Shown in pieces: positions 9,251 to 16,775 of a stretch of 64,000 bases of DNA. The position numbers and the translations under genes are program-made. The DNA comes from Lysobacter sp. yr284. GTDB lineage: Bacteria > Pseudomonadota > Gammaproteobacteria > Xanthomonadales > Xanthomonadaceae. The number at the start of each line of letters is the position of its first letter. Position 1 is the first letter of the stretch. The stretch is taken from NCBI RefSeq assembly GCF_900107375.1, contig NZ_FNPT01000010.1:62001-126000 (forward strand), in the 5' to 3' direction. Under the pieces are notes generated by a model that worked only from the letters and a program-made list of their open reading frames with translations, had not been told where the DNA came from and did no database searches.

Positions 9251-10510
9251 ATGAACCCAACCACCAGCCCCGTGCTGACCGCGCTGTTCCAGTTCGCGTT
9301 CTTCTATCCGATCGTGATGTCGTTCTTCTGGATCGCCGGCGGGCTGTACTACTACTTCCGCCGCGAGCGCGGCTCGCGCGGCCGCACCGACCCGCCGCCG
9401 CTGGACGCGGCGCCGTTCGTCAGCATCCTCATCCCCTGCCACAACGAAGGCGACCACGTCCACGAAACCCTCGGCGCCGCGCTGGCCCAGCGCTACCCGG
9501 ACTTCGAGGTGATCGCGATCAACGACGGCAGCCGCGACGACACCGGCGAACAGCTCAACCGCCTCGCCGCGATCCACCCGCGCCTGCGCGTGGTCCACCT
9601 GGACCGCAACCTGGGCAAGGCCAACGCCATGCGCATGGGCGCGCTGGCGGCGCGCTCGGAATACCTGGTGTGCATCGACGGCGACGCCCTGCTGGACGAG
9701 TACGCCACCCACTGGATGGTCTGGCACTTGTGCTCGGGCGCGCGCGTCGGCGCGGTCACCGGCAACCCGCGCATCCGCAACCGCTCGACCTTGCTGGGTC
9801 GTCTCCAGGTCGGGGAGTTCTCCTCGATCATCGGCATGATCAAGCGCGCCCAGCGCGTGTACGGCCGCATCTTCACCGTGTCGGGCGTGATCTGCGCGTT
9901 CCGCCGCAGCGCCCTGCACCGGATCGGCTACTGGTCCGACAGCATGGTGACCGAGGACATCGACATCAGCTGGCGCCTGCAGCTCGACCACTGGGACATC
10001 CGCTACGAACCCAACGCGATGTGCTTCATCCTCATGCCCGAGACGCTCAAGGGCCTGTGGAAGCAGCGCCTGCGCTGGGCCCAGGGCGGCGTGGAAGTGC
10101 TGATGCGCCACACCCGCGACCTGTTCTCGTGGCGCAAGCGGCGCATGTGGGCGGTGATGGCCGAGTACGTGGCCAGCGTGGCCTGGGCCTACATCATGGC
10201 CTTCATCATCGCGCTGTGGGCGGTGGGCCTGTTCGTCGAACTGCCGCCGCAACTGCGCGTCAACACCCTGCTGCCGTCGTGGCACGGCGTGATCCTGGCG
10301 CTGATCTGCCTGCTGCAGTTCGCCGCCAGCATCATCATCGACCGCCGCTACGAAACCGGCGTCGGCCGCAACTACTACTGGATGATCTGGTACCCGATGG
10401 CCTACTGGCTGGTGAGCTTCTTCACCACCGTCACCGCCGTGCCCAAGGCCCTACTCAAGCGCCGCGGCACCCGCGCGACCTGGGTCAGCCCGGATCGGGG
10501 GCTGCGATGA
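9251..10510 (+). CDS. pgaC: PgaC, PNAG synthase glycosyltransferase
   Basis: This inner-membrane GT2 enzyme polymerises UDP-GlcNAc into beta-1,6-GlcNAc together with PgaD; activity in the family depends on cyclic di-GMP. Motifs in order are VSILIPCHNEGDH, the donor-binding INDGSRDD, IDGDALLD (about 142), the catalytic base region TEDIDISWRL (about 234) and QRLRW (about 272, QxxRW). One N-terminal transmembrane helix (about 10-32) and two to three C-terminal ones (about 305-400) are visible. At 419 aa it is standard length. The stop overlaps the next start (ATGA), which couples it to pgaD. Confidence 0.95.
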   Translation: MNPTTSPVLTALFQFAFFYPIVMSFFWIAGGLYYYFRRERGSRGRTDPPPLDAAPFVSILIPCHNEGDHVHETLGAALAQRYPDFEVIAINDGSRDDTGEQLNRLAAIHPRLRVVHLDRNLGKANAMRMGALAARSEYLVCIDGDALLDEYATHWMVWHLCSGARVGAVTGNPRIRNRSTLLGRLQVGEFSSIIGMIKRAQRVYGRIFTVSGVICAFRRSALHRIGYWSDSMVTEDIDISWRLQLDHWDIRYEPNAMCFILMPETLKGLWKQRLRWAQGGVEVLMRHTRDLFSWRKRRMWAVMAEYVASVAWAYIMAFIIALWAVGLFVELPPQLRVNTLLPSWHGVILALICLLQFAASIIIDRRYETGVGRNYYWMIWYPMAYWLVSFFTTVTAVPKALLKRRGTRATWVSPDRGLR

Positions 10511-11811
10511 GCAACGGCAACGAACGCACGCCCGGCAACGGCGGCGACGCCGCGCCGCCGCGCGGCGCCGGCACCGGCCGCGCCGCCGACGGCTTCAGCC
10601 GCCCCAGCCACAGCACCGCCGCGCCGCCGGCGGCGCCGCCCAAGCCCGCCGACACCGCCCAACCGGTCTCGCACAAGCACGACTCGCGCCTGATCCAGAA
10701 ACCGGCGATGCAGCACCCGCTGCCGCGCACCCTGTGGGGCGTGATCACCGGCGCGTTCTGGCTGGTGTACCTGTACCTGTGGACGCCGGTGCTGACCCTG
10801 GTGCTGTGGCTGCTCGGCATCCGCACCGTCACCTCCGAGCTGTACCTGCGCACTCACGAAGTCGACCCGTTCCTGATGCTGATCCTGCCCGCCACCGCCG
10901 CCGCGGTGGTGGCGCTGCTGCTGATCTGGGCCGAGTACAACCGCTGGCGCTTCGCCGGCCGCGACAGCGAACGCCGCAGCCGCCTGGCCGACGTCTCCAT
11001 CGACGAGGTCGCCCAGGCCCTGGGCGCCAGCGACGAGGTCGCGCGCGCGCTCAACGCCGGCCGGGTCAGCGTGCTGCACATGGACCCCAACCACGCCGTG
11101 CCGCTGGGCGTGACCGCGGTGACGCCGACCCAGCCCGCGCAGCACCCGTTCCCGCCGCTGGCGCCGAAGCCGCGCTTCGCCCGCACCGCCGCCGCGCCGA
11201 ACAACGCCTGGCTGCTGGCGGTGGCGCTGGGCGCGATCGCGCTGGTGATCGGCGTGCTGATCGTGGTCTCGCACGGCTACCGCCAGATCGAAACCTCGGC
11301 GCCGGTGCACGGCCTGGAAGGCGCGCCCGGCCTGGACCGTCCAGGGTTGGCCGACGACGCCGAAGGCTCGCGCTTCGTCGATCCCGCCGCCCAGGCCGAC
11401 GCCGCCGCGCAGGACGACGCCATGCCCATCGCGAGCGCGACGACCGCCGCCACCGTCGCCGCCGCGCAGGCGCGCGAAGCCAAGAAGCGCCGCGACGACG
11501 AAACGCGCGCGCGGCGCAAGCCCGCCGCAGACAACGCCCGGCCCAAGCCGCTGCCCGGCTTCAGCCCGAAACCGGCCTATCCGCTCGGCTCGCTGCGCCA
11601 GCAGGAGGGTGGACTGGTGACCTTGCGCGTGCAGGTCTCGGCCCAGGGCGAGGCCACCCAGGTCCAGATCAGCCGCCGCAGCGGCTACCGCGCGCTTGAC
11701 CGCGCCGCGGTGGACACGGTGCGGCGCTGGAAGTTCTCGCCGGCGGTGCGCAACGGCAAGCCGGTGGCCGCGGTGGTGTTCGTGCCGGTGGAGTTCAAGC
11801 CCAACCAGTGA
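10507..11811 (+). CDS. pgaD: PgaD fused to a TonB C-terminal domain
   Basis: The PgaD part (about 55-195) has two transmembrane helices (76-104 and 121-141) and the IIQKP-like block RLIQKPAMQHPLPRT typical of the family; PgaD binds cyclic di-GMP with PgaC and activates synthesis. The usual family length is about 140-170 aa, but this protein has 434. After a linker comes a third hydrophobic helix (233-254), an Ala/Lys/Arg/Asp-rich periplasmic spacer (about 290-350) and a TonB_C domain (about 350-430, with KPAYPLGSLRQQEGGLVTLR and RRWKFSPAVRNGKPV). The fusion is continuous without a stop. It suggests a link between the synthase and an outer-membrane partner, or simply an envelope anchor; this is inferred. 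Confidence 0.85.
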   Translation: MSNGNERTPGNGGDAAPPRGAGTGRAADGFSRPSHSTAAPPAAPPKPADTAQPVSHKHDSRLIQKPAMQHPLPRTLWGVITGAFWLVYLYLWTPVLTLVLWLLGIRTVTSELYLRTHEVDPFLMLILPATAAAVVALLLIWAEYNRWRFAGRDSERRSRLADVSIDEVAQALGASDEVARALNAGRVSVLHMDPNHAVPLGVTAVTPTQPAQHPFPPLAPKPRFARTAAAPNNAWLLAVALGAIALVIGVLIVVSHGYRQIETSAPVHGLEGAPGLDRPGLADDAEGSRFVDPAAQADAAAQDDAMPIASATTAATVAAAQAREAKKRRDDETRARRKPAADNARPKPLPGFSPKPAYPLGSLRQQEGGLVTLRVQVSAQGEATQVQISRRSGYRALDRAAVDTVRRWKFSPAVRNGKPVAAVVFVPVEFKPNQ

Positions 11812-12020
11812 CGGCGGCCGCGACGCGCGGGCGCGGGCGCGACGCCCGGCCCGCGCGCAGCGCGTTCCGTGCCGGCGACAGCGCGCGAACCGCGACGCGC
11901 GCCGTGCTTGCGGGTGAGCGGGCGTGAGGAACCCGACCGTTGTGAGCGCAATCACGACGACCGCGAAAGCCGCGGGCTACGGTTCCCCCAAGCGCGAAGG
12001 CCCGCAGCCGATGGATCGAG

Positions 12021-13130
12021 ATGGCGGTCGTCCCCTACCCCAACCCGCTGGCCTGCGCGCAGGCCGCCGAACCCGCCACGCGCATCGCCGCCGCATCGCC
12101 GCCGCAGGACGCCGCCCTGGCCGCGGCGGTCGCCGGCTGGCTGCGCACGCAAGGCATCGAAGTACGCGGCCGGCCGCAGGCGCAACGCCTGACCGGCGGC
12201 ATGTCGCACCTCACCTACCGCCTGCGCTACGACACTCACGACCTGGTGCTGCGCCGGCCGTTGCAAGCGCACGGCGGCCTGCAACGCATGCGCCGCGAAT
12301 ACCTGCTGCAGGCCGCGCTCGCCGAACATTACCCGGTGCCCGCGATGCTGCGCCTGTGCGCAGACCCGGCCGTCGCCGGCGCGCCGTTCTACCTCATGGC
12401 CCACGTGCCCGGCCTGGTGCCGCGCCGGCGCGAGTTCGCCGGCATCGCGCTCGGCGCGGAGCAGGCGCAGCGGCTGGGCGCGAACTTCCTCGACGCGCTG
12501 ATCGCCCTGCACCGCCTCGACCCGCGCACGCTCGGCCTGGGCGACGCCGTGCTCGCGCCGCCCAGCGCCCACCATCTGCGCAAGCGGCTGACCCACTGGC
12601 TGGGCCGCCACGTGCGCCTCAAGACCTGGCACACCCCCGACCTGTGCGCGATGGGCCAATGGCTGATCGACCGCGTCCCGGCGCAGCAACCCGCCTGCCT
12701 GCTGCACAACGACTGGCGGCTCGACAACCTCGTCTTCGACCGCGAATGCCCGAGCCGCATCCGCGCCGTGCTGGACTGGGAATTCGCCGGCCTCGGCGAC
12801 CCGCTGATGGACCTGGGCATCGTGCTGTCGTACTGGATCGAACCCGGCGACCACCCGCTGATGCGCCGCTACCAATGGCAGCCCTCGCACCTGCCCGGCA
12901 TGCCGCGCCGCGACGAACTCGTCGAACGCTACTTCGCCGCCAGCGGATGCAGCGCGCAGCACTGGGCCTACTACCAGGTGTTCGGATGGTTCCGCTACCT
13001 GCTGGCGCTGCAGGAACTGCACCTGCGCCACGCGCTCCAGGGCGGCGACGAAAAGGCCTTCTTCGCCGGGGTGTGGACGCTGATCCGCTACCTGCACTGG
13101 AAATGCCGCGCGCTGATGCGGCGCGGCTGA
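12021..13130 (+). CDS. Phosphotransferase family protein (APH-like)
   Basis: A 369-aa protein with an aminoglycoside-phosphotransferase/choline-kinase fold. It shows the N-terminal lobe (RLTGGMSHLTYRLRYD), a catalytic HNDWRLDNLVFD (about 230, the HxDxxxxN Brenner motif) and the metal-binding DWEFAGLGDP (about 252). Its closest family look is the ACAD10/FadE36-type phosphotransferases often found near fatty-acid genes rather than true resistance enzymes. It lies eight bases before a thioesterase gene and near an MFS exporter, so the three form a probable operon. The substrate cannot be told from sequence. Confidence 0.8.
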   Translation: MAVVPYPNPLACAQAAEPATRIAAASPPQDAALAAAVAGWLRTQGIEVRGRPQAQRLTGGMSHLTYRLRYDTHDLVLRRPLQAHGGLQRMRREYLLQAALAEHYPVPAMLRLCADPAVAGAPFYLMAHVPGLVPRRREFAGIALGAEQAQRLGANFLDALIALHRLDPRTLGLGDAVLAPPSAHHLRKRLTHWLGRHVRLKTWHTPDLCAMGQWLIDRVPAQQPACLLHNDWRLDNLVFDRECPSRIRAVLDWEFAGLGDPLMDLGIVLSYWIEPGDHPLMRRYQWQPSHLPGMPRRDELVERYFAASGCSAQHWAYYQVFGWFRYLLALQELHLRHALQGGDEKAFFAGVWTLIRYLHWKCRALMRRG

Positions 13131-13143
13131 CCCGGCGGTGGCG

Positions 13144-13668
13144 ATGCGCAGCTGGCACGAACGCCTGCTCGGCGACCTGTCCGGATCGCTGCGCCGCCTC
13201 GCCTTCCTGCCCGAGGCATGGCGCTACCGCATCGTGACCACCGCGCTGGGCCGGCAGAGCCGCTACTTCCGCACCCACCGCCTGCGCATCGTCCACATCG
13301 CGCCGGGCCGGATCAGCATCGGCGCCGGCAACCACCGCAGCCTGCGCAACCGCGCCGGCGCCCTGCATGCGATGGCGGCCAGCGTGGCCGGCGAATACGC
13401 CGCCGCGCTGGTGGTCGCGCAGCACCTGCCGCGCGGCGCGCGGCTGCTGGTCAAGAGCGTCCACGCCGACTTCCGCACGCCGCTGCGCGGCGACGTGCAG
13501 GCGCAGGCCTGCATCGACCCGGCCCAGATCGGCGCGGCCTGCGCCGCGGCCGACGGCCGCCTGCGGGTGGCGATGAAAGTGATCGACGCCACCGGCAAGG
13601 CCCCGGTGCGCGGCCACGTCGACGTGGTCTGGTCCTCGCCGCCGCCCGCACAGGACGCCGCCGCATGA
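13144..13668 (+). CDS. DUF4442 hot-dog fold thioesterase
   Basis: A protein of about 174 aa of the DUF4442 hot-dog thioesterase group: the central helix region NRAGALHAMAASVAGEYAAA and the following beta strands (RLLVKSVHADFRTPL, GDVQAQACIDP, LRVAMKVIDATG) are typical. Members are thought to act on acyl-CoA thioesters. The start is either the ATG at 13144 or a GTG two codons upstream (13138). The 3' end overlaps the MFS start by four bases, so translation is coupled. With the phosphotransferase it may modify a small acyl compound that the transporter exports; this is inferred. Confidence 0.75.
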   Translation: MRSWHERLLGDLSGSLRRLAFLPEAWRYRIVTTALGRQSRYFRTHRLRIVHIAPGRISIGAGNHRSLRNRAGALHAMAASVAGEYAAALVVAQHLPRGARLLVKSVHADFRTPLRGDVQAQACIDPAQIGAACAAADGRLRVAMKVIDATGKAPVRGHVDVVWSSPPPAQDAAA

Positions 13669-15065
13669 ACGCCGCCGCCCCGGCCGCAACGCCCACCGCC
13701 GCGCGCCTGCCCGGCCTGACCCTGCTGGCCGCGTGCTTCGGCTTCATGGTCGTGCAACTCGACGTCACCATCGTCAACCTGGCGCTGCCGACGCTGGCCG
13801 CGGACCTCGCCAGCGAACTGCCCGACCTGCAATGGGTGATGGACGCCTACACCCTGATGTTCGCCGCGCTGCTGCTGTCGGCCGGCGCCCTCAGCGACCG
13901 CATCGGCGCGCGCCGCAGCTTCCGGCTCGGCCTGGGCGGTTTCCTGCTGGCCTCCATCGCCTGCGGCCTCGCCGCCGGCGCCGCGCCGCTGATCGCCGCG
14001 CGCTCCGCGCAAGGCCTGTTCGCCGCGCTGATGGTCCCGTCCTCGCTCGCGCTGCTCAACCACGCCTTCGCCGACGACCCGCCCAAACGCGCGCGCGCCC
14101 TGGCCGTGTGGACCGCCTCCGGCGCCGTCGCTGCGACCCTGGGCTCGGTCGCCGGCGGCGCGCTGCTGCAATCGCTGGGCTGGCGCAGCATCTTCCTGGT
14201 CAACATCCCGGTCTGCGCGATCGGCCTCGCCCTGGCCTGGCGCATCGCCGAAACCCCGCGCCGGCCCGAGCGCCACATCGACGCCGCAGGCCAACTGCTG
14301 GCCATCGCCGCGCTGGCCGGACTGATCGCCGCGATCATCGAACTGCCCCGCCTCGGCATCGGCCACCCGCTGGTGCTCGCCGCCGCCGCGGTGGCGGTGA
14401 CGGGCGCCGCCGCCTTCCTCGCCGTGGAAGCGCGGGCCCGCCAACCGATGGTGCCGCTGGCGCTGTTCGCGCTGCCCAACGTCAGCATCGCCCTGCTGTC
14501 CGCCATCGCCGTGGCCGTGGCCTACTACGCCTTGCTGTTCGCCATGAGCCTGTACCTGCAACAGCGCGCCGGCTACACCGCGTTCCAGGCCGGCCTCGCC
14601 TACCTGCCCCTGGCCGCCGCCTTCATCGCCGCCAACCTGCTCAGCGGCCGGCTGCTGGCGCGGCGCGGCTTCCGCGTCGCCCTGCTGCTGGGGCTGGCGC
14701 TGTGCGCCGCCGGCTTCGCCTGGCTGAGCCGGCTCGCGCCCGGCGACCACTACGCCTGGATCCTGCCCGCGTTCGTCGCCATCCCCGCCGGCATGGGGCT
14801 GGCGATGCCGGCCACCACCACGCTGGTGCTGGCGAGCGTCGAACGCTCGCTGTCCGGGACGGCGGCGGCGGTGCTCAATGCCTCGCGGCAAAGCGGCGCA
14901 GCGCTAGGCGTGGCCGTGTGCGGCTTGCTGATGGCCGGCGAAGGCGGCATCGGCAGCGGGCTGCGCAGCGTCTGCCTGATCGCGGTTGCGGTGTTGGCGG
15001 GCTCGGCGCTCCTGGCCTGGGCGCGCATTCGCGATGGCGGCCCGGCCGCAGCCGCCAAGCCCTAG
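13665..15065 (+). CDS. MFS drug exporter, DHA2 (14-TM) family
   Basis: A 466-aa membrane protein with the DHA2 signature: helix 1 FMVVQLDVTIVNLALP carries motif D1, followed by QWVMDAYTLMFAALLL, motif A (GALSDRIGARRSF) and motif C-like AATLGSVAGGALLQSLGW. Hydrophobic segments continue to the C terminus. Such proteins export drugs or amphipathic metabolites using the proton gradient. It overlaps the thioesterase gene by four bases (ATGA). No repressor gene is adjacent. Confidence 0.88.
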   Translation: MNAAAPAATPTAARLPGLTLLAACFGFMVVQLDVTIVNLALPTLAADLASELPDLQWVMDAYTLMFAALLLSAGALSDRIGARRSFRLGLGGFLLASIACGLAAGAAPLIAARSAQGLFAALMVPSSLALLNHAFADDPPKRARALAVWTASGAVAATLGSVAGGALLQSLGWRSIFLVNIPVCAIGLALAWRIAETPRRPERHIDAAGQLLAIAALAGLIAAIIELPRLGIGHPLVLAAAAVAVTGAAAFLAVEARARQPMVPLALFALPNVSIALLSAIAVAVAYYALLFAMSLYLQQRAGYTAFQAGLAYLPLAAAFIAANLLSGRLLARRGFRVALLLGLALCAAGFAWLSRLAPGDHYAWILPAFVAIPAGMGLAMPATTTLVLASVERSLSGTAAAVLNASRQSGAALGVAVCGLLMAGEGGIGSGLRSVCLIAVAVLAGSALLAWARIRDGGPAAAAKP

Positions 15066-15249
15066 GCCTGCGCCGGTCCCACTCGGATTCCATGGCGGCC
15101 GCGACAGTGGCCGACGCGAAGCGTGGCGGCGCCCAAGATTGAACATCGCACTCGCCTCGCCGACACTCGCGCATACCGCGCTGCCGGCCCGACTGCAATG
15201 CGCGTCGAACCATCCGGCCCACGCCCACCGATTCGCAGGCTCCGCACGC

Positions 15250-15906
15250 ATGCCCACTTGGCTTTCGCAAACCCGGAACGTCCCGTCGCTCGAAGCGGAG
15301 GTGTGCTTCCAGATCCACGACCGCTTCTACTACGGCCCCGACCGGATCGACGACCCGTCCGATCTCGAACGGTTCGCCGAAACGCTCGCGCCGCCGGCGA
15401 TCGCGTTGATCGCGTCGTCGATGGTGCGAAGCGCCGAAGCGCTGGGACACGAGGCGGAACTGGCGGCGTACTACCGGCAGATCGTGCGCCTCGCCCGCCA
15501 TCACCAGCGGCCGTTCAATTCCATCCGCCAGTATTTCTGGCTACGGCTGTGGCTGTGGAACCCGGAGCACGAGGCCTACGTGTCGTTTCCCTGGTACGAC
15601 AGCTTCGCCGAGATCGACCGCGTGCTGAAGGCGCTGGTGGAGACCGAAGCCGGCCCCGTCCACGACGATGCCGATCAAGGCTGGGCCGTGCGGATCCACG
15701 CCCAGGACGAGGCCGTGCACCTGCTGCAGCACGACCCGGACGAAGACGAAACCCACGCGGCGATCCGCGTGCCGAGGGCGGAGCTGGTGCGTCAGGTCGC
15801 GCAGTTGCGCGAACGCACCCAGGGCCTCATCGCACGGCTGTCCAGCGAACTGGGCGCCGACGTCTGGACGTCCTACGTCCGCACCGAACCTAGCTTCGCG
15901 CCCTGA
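15250..15906 (+). CDS. Conserved hypothetical protein, 218 aa
   Basis: I do not recognise the family. The product is soluble, acidic and rich in Trp/Tyr (for example NSIRQYFWLRLWLWNPEHEA), with a helical C-terminal part (ELVRQVAQLRERTQGLIARL). No signal peptide or membrane helix is visible. Codon use and third-position GC match the neighbouring chromosomal genes. The ATG at 15250 is the best start; longer in-frame extensions upstream have a shadow-like composition. It is a stand-alone gene 184 bases after the MFS stop. Confidence 0.65.
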   Translation: MPTWLSQTRNVPSLEAEVCFQIHDRFYYGPDRIDDPSDLERFAETLAPPAIALIASSMVRSAEALGHEAELAAYYRQIVRLARHHQRPFNSIRQYFWLRLWLWNPEHEAYVSFPWYDSFAEIDRVLKALVETEAGPVHDDADQGWAVRIHAQDEAVHLLQHDPDEDETHAAIRVPRAELVRQVAQLRERTQGLIARLSSELGADVWTSYVRTEPSFAP

Positions 15907-16199
15907 CGCCGAGTCTGATCCAGGCGCACGCCGCTCGACCGCCGATCATCGCGCCCCGTCCTGCGACGCAGACGCCGTCGCGCGGGTTTCCGCATCGCTA
16001 ACCGGCGCCGCGTTTTCGCCAATCTTTTCAGCGTCTGTGCGCGCGCGATCACGCCGCATCTGAGCAGTCGCGAGGGTCGTTTGCCGCGCGCGCAGCGAGG
16101 CGATGGAATCCGCCGGTGCCGCGCGGCGAGCACGCCCGGGCCGGCACCGCGACGCGAGACTTCCTCGCCGCCGCGCCCCTCCCCATGGAAAGGACGAAA

Positions 16200-16706
16200 A
16201 TGAACATCTCGAACGCGATCGCGAACAAGAGCCGTTGGCTGGCGCTGGTGCTGGTCCCGTTGGCGCTGGCGCTGCCGGCGCAACAGGCGCAGGCGCAGTC
16301 GTTCACCACCCTGCGCGCGTGGCAGGCCGGCTCGTTCGGCACCGGCTGGAGCACCGTCGCCGAAACGCCCGTCGGCCTGTTCTTCTACAACGCCCAGAAC
16401 GGCGCCGCCGCCGTCGGCCGGATCGACCCCAGCGGCAACTACATCAACATCCGCGACTACCCCGCCGGCGCCTTCGCCACCGGCTGGAGCAGCATCGTCT
16501 CCACCCCCAACGGCCTGCTATTCTACAACGCGCAGACCGGCGCCGGCGCGATCGGCACCCTCAACAGCGCCGGCATCTTCACCCACTTGGTCACTTACGC
16601 GCCCGGCGCCTTCACCCTGGGCTGGAACCGCGCGACCTACACGCCCAACGGCATCTTGTTCTACAACGCGAACAACGGCGCCGCCTCGACCGGACGGGTG
16701 AACTGA
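16200..16706 (+). CDS. Secreted lectin-like protein with three 46-aa repeats
   Basis: A 168-aa protein with a clear signal peptide (residues 1-32, cleaved after AQA) and a good AAGGA site five bases before the ATG. The mature part is three near-copies of a 46-residue unit: G-[SA]-F-x-x-G-W-[SN], then TPxG[LI][LF]FYNAxxG, then GxL/I-x-x-x-G-x-[YF]. The pattern resembles tachylectin/propeller-type sugar-binding repeats with FYN blades. Three units are too few for a closed five- or six-blade propeller, so it may oligomerise; that and a sugar-binding role are inferences. Confidence 0.75.
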   Translation: MNISNAIANKSRWLALVLVPLALALPAQQAQAQSFTTLRAWQAGSFGTGWSTVAETPVGLFFYNAQNGAAAVGRIDPSGNYINIRDYPAGAFATGWSSIVSTPNGLLFYNAQTGAGAIGTLNSAGIFTHLVTYAPGAFTLGWNRATYTPNGILFYNANNGAASTGRVN

Positions 16707-16729
16707 CGCCGTCGGCGCCATCGCGAACT

Positions 16730-16757
16730 GCGCAACGGCCCCGACGGGCCGTTGCGC
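16730..16757. terminator. Bidirectional hairpin between convergent genes
   Basis: A perfect 12-base stem (GCGCAACGGCCC / GGGCCGTTGCGC) with a four-base loop lies between the stop of the lectin-like gene and the stop of the convergent peptidase gene. No T-tract follows on either strand, so termination may be weak or assisted. Confidence 0.55.
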
Positions 16758-16775
16758 TCGCACTATGCGCCGCGC

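Noticed and set aside
12021-13130. Aminoglycoside resistance gene
   Set aside because: The fold and HxDxxxxN motif are shared with many APH-like kinases; the ACAD10-type similarity and neighbouring thioesterase do not suggest resistance.
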